This document shows, piece by piece, positions 13,085-19,070 of a stretch of 19,070 nt of DNA (positions are counted from its first letter, which is position 1; every line of letters starts with the position of its first letter). The DNA comes from Alphaproteobacteria bacterium. GTDB lineage: Bacteria; Pseudomonadota; Alphaproteobacteria; UBA2136; UBA6156. The stretch covers positions 1 through 19,070 of the forward strand of contig JAIXZU010000162.1 of assembly GCA_027489415.1 (NCBI GenBank). Reading direction: 5' to 3'. The notes under the pieces were generated by a model that saw nothing but the letters and a program-made list of their open reading frames with translations, was not told the origin of the DNA and searched no databases. A program made the translations under genes and the position numbers.

Positions 13085-16000
13085 GGTCATGCCCTTTCTT
13101 GCTCGGCTTCGCGTCAATATGAATGTGCGGTAACTCCGCCCCGTGGTGGGCCACCAGCTTCCGCCCGCTCATGGTGCGCAGCAGCACATAGAACATCGGG
13201 GTGATGAAGATTCCCAGAATCGTCACGCCAATCATGCCGGAGAACACCGTAATCCCAATCGCCTGCCGCATTTCAAACCCGGCCCCGCTGCTAAACACCA
13301 GCGGCACCACACCGGCAATGAACGCGAGGGACGTCATCAGAATCGGCCGCAACCGCAACCGGCTCGCGGTCATCGCGGCGTCAAACACCTTCATGCCCTG
13401 CATTTCCAGCTCGCGCGCAAATTCCACAATTAAAATGGCATTCTTACACGCCAGCCCCACCAGCACCACAAGGCCTATCTGGGTGAAAATGTTGATGTCA
13501 CTCGCCACCACCCACAGCCCGAAGAGCGCCGAGAACAACACCACCGGCACGATCAGAATCACCACCAGCGGCAGCACCATGCTCTCGTACTGCGCCGCCA
13601 GCACCATGAACACCAGCAGCACGCACAGCGGGAAGATGAACATCGCCGTGTTCCCTGCCAGAATCTGCTGGTACGTCAAATCGGTCCACTCAAAGCCCAT
13701 GCCTTTGGGCAGGGTTTCGTTCAGAATCCGCACCATCTCCGCCTCAGCGTCACCGCTGGAAACCCCCGGCGCCGCACCGGCATTCAGGTCGGCGGTACGG
13801 TACAGGTTGTAGCGCATCGCGCGGTCAGGGCCGTTGCTGGCTTCCACGGTCATCAGGCTCCCCAGCGGAATCATCGCCCCTGTCGCACTGCGTACCTTCA
13901 GGTTCAGAATATCCTCCGGCGCATTGCGGTGCGGCGCATCAGCTTGGGCAATCACCTGCCACGTCCGCCCGAATTTGTTGAAGTCATTGATGTACAACGA
14001 ACCCAGATAAATCTGCATCGCGTCATACACATCCGAAATCCGCACACCCAGCTGCTTGGCCTTGGTGCGGTCAAGGTCGGCCATCAGCTGCGGCACGTTA
14101 ATTTCATAGCTGCTGAACACACCGGCCAGCAGCGGGCTCTGGCGGGCTTTGTTCATCACCGCCTGCGTCGCTTGGTACAGGGCGTCGTCACCAAGGTCGG
14201 CACGGTCCTGAATCTGCAATTTAAAGCCGCCAATCGTCCCCAAACCGTTCACCGGCGGCGGCGGGAAGACCGCCACAAACGCATCCTGAATCGCCGCCAG
14301 TTTCGGGAACAGCTGCCCCGCAATCGCCGGCCCATACGTATCCCATCCCGGGCGGTCTTCAAACGGCGCAAGGCCCAGGAAGACAACCCCCGCATTGCTG
14401 CTGTTGGCAAAGGAAATGGAAAGTCCGGGGAAGGCAATCGCATCCTGCACACCGGGTTGAGTGCGCACAATATCGGTCATTTGTTTAATAACTTCCCGCG
14501 TCCGGTCAAGGCTCGCGCCCGGCGGCAGTTGGGCAAAGCCCACAAGGTACTGCTTGTCTTGCGTCGGCACGTAACCGGTGGGCAGAATCGCAAAGCCAAC
14601 CGCCGCCAGCGCCACAATCAAACCATAAACCCCAAGGCCAATACTCCGGCGTTTAATGAACTTCGTCAGCCCGCGCTCATACTTCTCGCTGCTCCGCCCG
14701 AAGAACCCGTTGAACCACGCAAAGAACCGCCCGAACACCTTGTCCATCCCGCGCGTCAGCGCGTCCTTCTTCGCCTTCGGGTCTTGCAACAGCAACGCAC
14801 TCAAGGCGGGGGAAAGGGTAAGGGAGTTAAACGCCGAAATCACCGTTGAAATCGCAATCGTCACCGCAAACTGCTTGAAGAACAAACCGGTCAAACCGCT
14901 AATGAACGCCAGCGGTACGAACACCGCACACAGCGTCAGCGCAATCGCCACAATCGGCCCGCTCACCTCGCGCATGGCCTGAATCGTCGCGTCACGGGGG
15001 CTTAAGCCGTCATGGATATTCCGCTCCACGTTCTCCACCACCACAATCGCATCATCCACCACGATCCCGATCGCCAGCACCAAACCAAACAGCGTCAGGT
15101 TGTTAATCGAATACCCCAGCAGGTAAAGCCCGGCAAAGGTGCCCACAATACTCACCGGCACCGCCAGCAACGGAATGATCGACGCGCGCCACGTCTGCAG
15201 GAACAGAATCACCACCAGCACCACCAGCACCACCGCTTCCAGCAGGGTATGGATCACCTTCTCAATACTCGTGCTCACAAACTGGGTCGGGTCGTAAATA
15301 ATGCTGTAATCAACACCTTCGGGGAAGTTCGCCTTCAGCTCATCCATCTTCGCCCGCACGTCGGCGGAAAGCTGCAACGCGTTCGAACCCGGCGCCTGGA
15401 AAATCGCCAGCGCGGAACTGTCCTTGTTGTTCACCATGCTCTCAAGGGTGTAGCTATTAGGCCCAAGCTCAATCCGCGCCACGTCTCCCAGCCGGATGGT
15501 CCCCCCACTCTCGCCCGTCGCCACAATAATGTTCTCGAATTCCTCCACAGTCTGCAAACGGCCCTGCGTCGTCACCGGCAGTTCAAAGGCAAGGGCGTCC
15601 GGCATCGGCTGGCTCCCGATAATCCCCACCGCGGCCTGCGTATTCTGCTCGCGCACCGCCGCCACCACGTCACTGGCGGTCAGGTTGCGGGCGGAAAGCT
15701 TGTTCGGGTCCAGCCAGATACGCATCGCATAATCCCCGCCCCCGAAGCCCTGCACCTGCCCAATGCCGTTCAGGCGCTCCAGCTGGTTTTTCACGTTCAG
15801 GGTCGCGTAGTTGCGCAGGTAGGTCAGGTCGTAACGCCCGTCGGGGGAAACCAGGTTCACCACCATCGTCAGGTTGGGGGAACTCTTCGCAGTGCTCACC
15901 CCAATCTGCCGCACAATCTCCGGCAAGCGCGGGGAAGCCTGGTTCACACGGTTCTGCACCAGCTGTTGCGCTTGGTCAGGGTCGGTGCCCAGCTTGAAGG

Positions 16001-16283
16001 TCACGGTAATCTCCAGCGTCCCCTCCACACTGGCCTGGGAGGACATATACAGCATCCCCTCAACCCCGTTCAGCTGTTCCTCCAGCGGCGTCGCCACGGT
16101 TTCCGCCACCACTTTCGGTGTAGCACCGGGGAACTGCGCACGCACCACAACACTCGGCGGCACCACATCCGGGTATTCCGAAATCGGCAGCGCGAACATG
16201 CTCACGAAGCCCGCAAGCAGGATGACGACAGACAGCACCGCCGCAAAAATCGGCCGGTCAATGAAAAAGCGGGAGAAGTTCAT
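13077..16283 (-). CDS. RND efflux pump permease, HAE-1 (AcrB/MexB) type
   Basis: This 1068-residue inner-membrane proton/drug antiporter is close to the usual length. It begins MNFSRFFIDRPIFAAVLSVVILLAG, the classic first helix. It contains the TM4 motif LAIGIVVDDAIVVVENVER, with the paired aspartates of the proton relay near residues 407-408. It also contains the TM5-6 block GPIVAIALTLCAVFVPLAFISGLTG and the TM10 segment VGLACKNAILIVEFARE with the relay lysine. Porter-domain repeats lie between. The HAE-1 subtype is indicated by these intact charged residues and by operon partners. Substrates cannot be told from the sequence, but hydrophobic drugs, dyes or detergents are usual. The gene lies 27 nt after the adaptor gene. 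Long + strand frames such as 15012-17519 are shadows. Confidence 0.98.
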   Translation of the reverse strand: MNFSRFFIDRPIFAAVLSVVILLAGFVSMFALPISEYPDVVPPSVVVRAQFPGATPKVVAETVATPLEEQLNGVEGMLYMSSQASVEGTLEITVTFKLGTDPDQAQQLVQNRVNQASPRLPEIVRQIGVSTAKSSPNLTMVVNLVSPDGRYDLTYLRNYATLNVKNQLERLNGIGQVQGFGGGDYAMRIWLDPNKLSARNLTASDVVAAVREQNTQAAVGIIGSQPMPDALAFELPVTTQGRLQTVEEFENIIVATGESGGTIRLGDVARIELGPNSYTLESMVNNKDSSALAIFQAPGSNALQLSADVRAKMDELKANFPEGVDYSIIYDPTQFVSTSIEKVIHTLLEAVVLVVLVVILFLQTWRASIIPLLAVPVSIVGTFAGLYLLGYSINNLTLFGLVLAIGIVVDDAIVVVENVERNIHDGLSPRDATIQAMREVSGPIVAIALTLCAVFVPLAFISGLTGLFFKQFAVTIAISTVISAFNSLTLSPALSALLLQDPKAKKDALTRGMDKVFGRFFAWFNGFFGRSSEKYERGLTKFIKRRSIGLGVYGLIVALAAVGFAILPTGYVPTQDKQYLVGFAQLPPGASLDRTREVIKQMTDIVRTQPGVQDAIAFPGLSISFANSSNAGVVFLGLAPFEDRPGWDTYGPAIAGQLFPKLAAIQDAFVAVFPPPPVNGLGTIGGFKLQIQDRADLGDDALYQATQAVMNKARQSPLLAGVFSSYEINVPQLMADLDRTKAKQLGVRISDVYDAMQIYLGSLYINDFNKFGRTWQVIAQADAPHRNAPEDILNLKVRSATGAMIPLGSLMTVEASNGPDRAMRYNLYRTADLNAGAAPGVSSGDAEAEMVRILNETLPKGMGFEWTDLTYQQILAGNTAMFIFPLCVLLVFMVLAAQYESMVLPLVVILIVPVVLFSALFGLWVVASDINIFTQIGLVVLVGLACKNAILIVEFARELEMQGMKVFDAAMTASRLRLRPILMTSLAFIAGVVPLVFSSGAGFEMRQAIGITVFSGMIGVTILGIFITPMFYVLLRTMSGRKLVAHHGAELPHIHIDAKPSKKGHDHA

Positions 16284-16310
16284 GGCAGGTGCCTACTTAT
16301 AAGTTGGAAT

Positions 16311-17471
16311 TTACTGGGCCGGTGCGGTCTCGGAAACCTGCGCAGCCTGTGCCGCAGGCGCGGGCTGCGTGCCGGAGGTCAAAGTCCGCATGTCCACCAT
16401 CTCGGGAATCACTTCCGCCCCGGGCATCACGCGCATCAGGCCGTTCACAATCACGCGCTCACCGCCGTTCAGTCCGGTCTGGATCACCCGCAGCCCGTCG
16501 GCCATGGCCCCTGCTTTCACTTCACGGTAGGTCGCTTTATTGTCAGCTCCCACCACGTACACGAAACGCTTGCTCTGGTCGGTGCCAATCGCCGCATCGT
16601 TCACCAGCACCGCCTCGGTGGCGGCGGGCGCACTCACGCGCACACGGGCAAACAGGCCGGGAATCAGACTGCCGTCAGCGTTCTCCAGCACCGCGCGGGC
16701 GCGCAGGCTGCCGGTGGCGGGGTCAAGGCGGTTGTCGGTGCTCTCAAGGGTGCCGCGCAGCGGGTAATCGGTGCCGTTGTCAGCCAAACCCACGTCCACG
16801 GTGGCGGAAACATCAGCCTGCTCACGCTTCATCTTCAGGAAGGCAAGGTAAGTCTGCTCATCCACATCAAAGTCCACATAAATGGGGGAAATGCTCTGCA
16901 CCGTGGTCAGGGCGGCCGCCATACCCGGCGCCACCACGTTACCCACCGTCACGTCGGCACGCCCGACTTTACCATCAATGGGCGACTTAATCGTCGCATA
17001 ATCAAGGTTCACTTTCGCCTGCGTCAAACCGGCCTGCGCCCGCTGGTAGGCCGCCGCACGGGTTTCCATGTCACGCTGGGAAATCGCCTGCTCGGCAAAC
17101 AGCACTTTACCGCGCTCCAGCGCCATCTTGGCCTCGGTATAACTCGCCTCAGCTTCCATCACGGCGGCGCGGTAGGTGCGGCTGTCCAGCGCAAACAGCG
17201 GCGCCCCCGCTTTCACCATGTCGCCTTCTTTAAACAAAATCTTCTCAATCGTGCCACTCACCTGCGGCCGTATTTCGGCGTCATTCACCGCCTTCAACCG
17301 TCCGGAAAACGCCTGCATCTGCACCACACTCCGCTTTTCAGCCACCGCCACACTCACGGGGGAAGGCCCGCCCGGCCCGCCATGCTGCTGGCTCTTCATC
17401 TTCACGTTAAAGAAGTGGTAACCCACCAGCGCCGCCAGAATCACTACTCCGGCAATGATCATTTTTTTCAT
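16311..17471 (-). CDS. RND efflux periplasmic adaptor (HlyD/AcrA family)
   Basis: The product has 386 residues from the ATG at 17469-17471, which has GGGGG about 10 nt upstream. An in-frame ATG at 17484-17486 adds five residues and lacks a site. The N-terminal anchor is MKKMIIAGVVILAALVGYHFF with no lipobox cysteine, so it is a membrane-anchored rather than lipidated adaptor. Next come the first barrel-sandwich half (GTIEKILFKEGDMVKAGAPLFALD), an alpha-helical hairpin of about 65 residues (AAVMEAEASYTEAKMALERG through AYQRAQAGLTQAKVNLD) and the second half (ATIKSPIDGKVGRADVTVG). The beta-barrel and membrane-proximal domains follow. The last 30 residues are Ala/Pro/Gln-rich. It bridges the pump and outer membrane factor. 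It is the first gene of the operon and divergent from the TetR gene. Confidence 0.96.
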   Translation of the reverse strand: MKKMIIAGVVILAALVGYHFFNVKMKSQQHGGPGGPSPVSVAVAEKRSVVQMQAFSGRLKAVNDAEIRPQVSGTIEKILFKEGDMVKAGAPLFALDSRTYRAAVMEAEASYTEAKMALERGKVLFAEQAISQRDMETRAAAYQRAQAGLTQAKVNLDYATIKSPIDGKVGRADVTVGNVVAPGMAAALTTVQSISPIYVDFDVDEQTYLAFLKMKREQADVSATVDVGLADNGTDYPLRGTLESTDNRLDPATGSLRARAVLENADGSLIPGLFARVRVSAPAATEAVLVNDAAIGTDQSKRFVYVVGADNKATYREVKAGAMADGLRVIQTGLNGGERVIVNGLMRVMPGAEVIPEMVDMRTLTSGTQPAPAAQAAQVSETAPAQ

Positions 17472-17552
17472 GGCGCACGCCCCCATACTCGGTTATATAT
17501 AAACGGCAGTGTTCACTAACCGCTTCGTCTCCTTTAAGGTATGGGGAACATT

Positions 17553-17580
17553 TTGTAAACAGTCAAGTCCATTATATATC
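17553..17580 (+). promoter_or_regulatory. Candidate promoter for the TetR gene
   Basis: TTGTAA (17553-17558), 16 nt, TATATC (17575-17580). It overlaps the efflux operon promoter on the other strand, so one bound repressor could control both. The leader to the chosen tetR start is about 80-90 nt. Confidence 0.4.
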
Positions 17581-17599
17581 ACATTCGCCCGATTTTCAG
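17571..17599 (-). promoter_or_regulatory. Candidate promoter of the efflux operon
   Basis: On the minus strand CTGAAA (17599-17594) is 17 nt from a perfect TATAAT (17576-17571). Downstream on the same strand is a strong AAAGGAG (about 17535-17529) with no gene start at usual spacing. The adaptor ATG is about 60 nt further on. Confidence 0.55.
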
Positions 17600-17669
17600 G
17601 CATACAACCCACTGAAATATCATACCAAGGACGCGCAAGGCTTGATACGCGCGCAATTCCTTGCTAAGC

Positions 17670-18374
17670 ATGTCGCAACTGAAACAGATGTTAAACAAGG
17701 CACCCGTCGCACCCATGTTCGGCCACCCCGCCTCCCCCGCTGCCAGCGGCCCCAACGGGCCCGCGCCGCGCGGCCGGCCCGCGGACCCTCGCAAGGACTC
17801 CCAAATCCTCAAAGCCGCCTCGCGCCTCTTTATGGAAAACGGCGTGCAAGCCACCACCATGGAGCAAATCGCCCGCGAAGCCGGCGTCTCCAAACTCACC
17901 CTCTACCGCCGCTACGCGGACAAAAACATCCTCTTCACCGCTATCGTGAACGAAAAATGCCAGCACTACCTGCCGGAAGAAATTTTCGACATCGCCCCGG
18001 CGGACACACCCGCAGAAGCCCTCACCCGTGTCGCCTCGGGCCTCATCAGCCTGATAACCTCGGAGGACGCCGTGGACCTCAACCGCGTCATCACCACCGA
18101 ATCCGCCCATAACCCGCAACTCACCGCGCAGTTTTACTCCTCCGGCCCGCAACGCGTGCGCATCCTGATGCAGGAAATGATGACCTCGCTCAAACACAGC
18201 GAGAAACTGGCAATTGACGACCCCATCCTCGCCGCCGAAATGTTCAGCGCCCTCGTCGTCGGCTCGGAACACTGCAAACGCTGCAACATGAACATCGGCC
18301 CGCGCCCCACCAGCGCCCAAATCACCGCCTACGTCCAAAAAGCCGTCACCTTCTTCCTCCGCGCCTACCAATAA
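17670..18374 (+). CDS. TetR/AcrR-family transcriptional regulator
   Basis: The product has 234 residues from the ATG at 17670. No clear ribosome-binding site helps, and starts at 17661 (TTG), 17688 or 17715 (ATG) are in frame. After a Pro/Ala/Gly-rich leader of about 38 residues comes the TetR DNA-binding domain: SQILKAASRLFMENGVQATT, then MEQIAREAGVSKLTLYRRYADKNILF. Its helix-turn-helix lies at about 64-83, with the typical 'K-x-x-LY-RYF-K' recognition-helix end. The C-terminal ligand-binding domain is all helical and contains HCKRCNMNIGP near the end, with two cysteines and a His that might be redox- or ligand-sensitive. It is divergent from the RND operon with overlapping promoters, the standard layout for a local repressor of efflux genes. 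The target assignment is inferred from position. Confidence 0.93.
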   Translation: MSQLKQMLNKAPVAPMFGHPASPAASGPNGPAPRGRPADPRKDSQILKAASRLFMENGVQATTMEQIAREAGVSKLTLYRRYADKNILFTAIVNEKCQHYLPEEIFDIAPADTPAEALTRVASGLISLITSEDAVDLNRVITTESAHNPQLTAQFYSSGPQRVRILMQEMMTSLKHSEKLAIDDPILAAEMFSALVVGSEHCKRCNMNIGPRPTSAQITAYVQKAVTFFLRAYQ

Positions 18375-18530
18375 CTAAAACGTAATCCCCCGCACCGCAT
18401 CAAGGTCAACCCACTCCATCCCCAACGCACCTTCATGCACGGGAATAGCCACACGCCCCCCCACCGGCACCGCATCAAACTGGGCCTCTTTAAGTTCCAT
18501 CCGGTAACCCTGCCGCACCGCCACAGCCAT
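18375..18530 (-). CDS. Small hypothetical protein, 51 residues
   Basis: It converges with the TetR gene, the two stop codons being directly adjacent (18372-18374 and 18375-18377). The ATG at 18528-18530 is preferred. GGGAGG lies about 11 nt upstream, and a TTG at 18573-18575 would extend it by 15 residues. The product MAVAVRQGYRMELKEAQFDA, then VPVGGRVAIPVHEGALGMEW, then VDLDAVRGITF is mixed alpha/beta in character with no membrane segment. Amino-acid composition looks protein-like rather than random, but the gene is short and I do not recognise it. There is no terminator between it and tetR. Confidence 0.5.
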   Translation of the reverse strand: MAVAVRQGYRMELKEAQFDAVPVGGRVAIPVHEGALGMEWVDLDAVRGITF

Positions 18531-18572
18531 TTCCCACCAACCACCTCCCAAAATCCTCCATTCACTTTCAAT

Positions 18573-18592
18573 CAAATATATGCAAATATATC
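18573..18592. repeat. Tandem 10-mer in the AT-rich gap
   Basis: CAAATATATG (18573-18582) is followed directly by CAAATATATC (18583-18592). It lies between the small minus-strand gene and the orphan + strand promoter, in the only AT-rich stretch near here, and may belong to a promoter region for either strand. The gap 18531-18908 otherwise holds that promoter and element copy 4. Confidence 0.5.
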
Positions 18593-18626
18593 AATAACTT
18601 AAACCAAAAACAAGACCACGAAAAAC

Positions 18627-18655
18627 TTGACTTTCCCCCCAAATTCTGCTATAAT
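18627..18655 (+). promoter_or_regulatory. Near-consensus sigma70 promoter without a recognised gene
   Basis: TTGACT (18627-18632), exactly 17 nt, TATAAT (18650-18655). This is the best promoter match in the window. Predicted transcription starts near 18662 on the + strand and runs into structured element copy 4 and then antisense to tRNA-Pro(CGG). The first ATG of the transcript (18734) opens only a 23-codon frame (MPKNSGAKRRLSVIRQHETI...) with no good ribosome-binding site. Confidence 0.7.
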
Positions 18656-18740
18656 AATCCCATTCAATCGCGCCAAACCCGCGCCCACCAAGCCTTTCTC
18701 TACCTCACGTCACTACACATTAGAAGTTTTGAAAATGCCC

Positions 18741-18763
18741 AAAAATTCCGGCGCAAAGCGCCG
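18741..18763 (-). terminator. Intrinsic terminator inside element copy 4 (behind tRNA-Pro)
   Basis: On the minus strand CGGCGC-TTT-GCGCCG is followed by GAATTTTT. The two bases between stem and T tract weaken it slightly. Confidence 0.65.
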
Positions 18764-18886
18764 TTTGTCAGTGATCCGCCAGCACGAGACTATAAACGGT
18801 TCCTGAGTGGTTTTTGGCGTGGCGCAATGTACAAGCCAGTACCTAAGCCGCGCCAAAAATCGCTCAGGGAGCGTTTGAGTCCGTGC
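18741..18886 (-). repeat. Terminator-linked hairpin element, copy 4 (divergent)
   Basis: It lies directly downstream of tRNA-Pro(CGG) on the minus strand. The long hairpin is at 18782-18886: GCACG (18782-18786)/CGTGC (18882-18886), bulged A18787, GACT (18788-18791)/AGTC (18878-18881), AAACG (18794-18798)/CGTTT (18872-18876), CCTGAG (18802-18807)/CTCAGG (18863-18868) and TTTTTGGCGTGGC (18811-18823)/GCCGCGCCAAAAA (18847-18859). The same fold and bulge as copies 1-3 are kept with many base changes on both sides. There is only one further hairpin, CGGCGC-AAA-GCGCCG (18749-18763), which acts as the terminator. The open frame at 18790-19065 crosses this repeat and the tRNA and is an artefact. Confidence 0.85.
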
Positions 18887-18908
18887 CAACAATTAAGGTA
18901 AATAAATC

Positions 18909-18986
<78 letters not shown>

Positions 18987-19070
18987 ACCAAGCCCTCCCT
19001 ACCGCATCTTTTCTCCCTCCGCAAGTCTCCAACGTCCGGCATTGCCCAAATTGCACCCCAAACACTAGAC

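Noticed and set aside
15012..17519. Plus-strand open frame of 835 codons
   Set aside because: It is the complement of the RND pump and adaptor genes and is very rich in His, Arg and Gln, the usual composition of an antisense shadow in G+C-rich DNA.

Overview
The window looks like a G+C-rich alphaproteobacterial chromosome segment. Support: a three-gene proton-translocating transhydrogenase set (pntAA, pntAB, pntB), an alphaproteobacterial-style family 4-like uracil-DNA glycosylase, a groESL operon with a CIRCE-type operator, CCA-encoding tRNA-Pro genes and a tripartite RND efflux operon. This placement comes from protein resemblance only. No phage or transposase gene is visible. The foreign-looking parts are one very AT-rich gene and several families of small non-coding repeats.

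Layout. 1-146: the end of an Xaa-Pro aminopeptidase. 166-2365: groES-groEL with its own promoter, CIRCE operator and terminator. 2399-3232: an AT-rich orphan gene that may have arrived by transfer. 3324-4842: four small genes of unknown function on the + strand; each has its own ribosome-binding site and the first three have their own terminators. 5039-6064 (-): an LpxR-like outer-membrane lipid A deacylase. 6425-9877 (-): the pnt operon, which also holds an unlisted 44-residue lipoprotein (8589-8723) and a four-helix-bundle 'intervening sequence' protein (7821-8213). 10111-10479: a small secreted cysteine-containing protein. 10590-10823: tRNA-Pro(GGG), its terminator, and a broken duplicate of its 3' half plus terminator. 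10809-11420 (-): uracil-DNA glycosylase. 11639-17471 (-): outer membrane factor, RND pump and adaptor, transcribed adaptor first, with a divergent TetR regulator at 17670-18374. 18375-18530 (-): a small hypothetical gene. 18909-18986 (-): tRNA-Pro(CGG).

The most unusual content is non-coding. Four copies of a 145-185 nt element (4858-5038, 6242-6424, 11456-11638, 18741-18886) lie directly behind the 3' ends of four unrelated minus-strand genes: lpxR-like, pntB, the outer membrane factor and tRNA-Pro(CGG). Read on the minus strand, each has a long imperfect hairpin of about 105 nt, then (in three copies) a short hairpin, then an intrinsic terminator. The divergent fourth copy and the variable small hairpins carry compensatory base changes, so the fold seems to be selected. 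I do not recognise this as a named family.

A second repeat type is a tract of 7-bp units (CTNNNNT), usually five in a row. It lies between groES and groEL and twice in the pnt operon, where it forms the C-terminal codons of PntAA and PntAB and abuts the start of the four-helix-bundle gene. The tRNA-Pro(CGG) gene has A where G37 is expected, and a strong orphan promoter (18627-18655) points into the fourth structured element.
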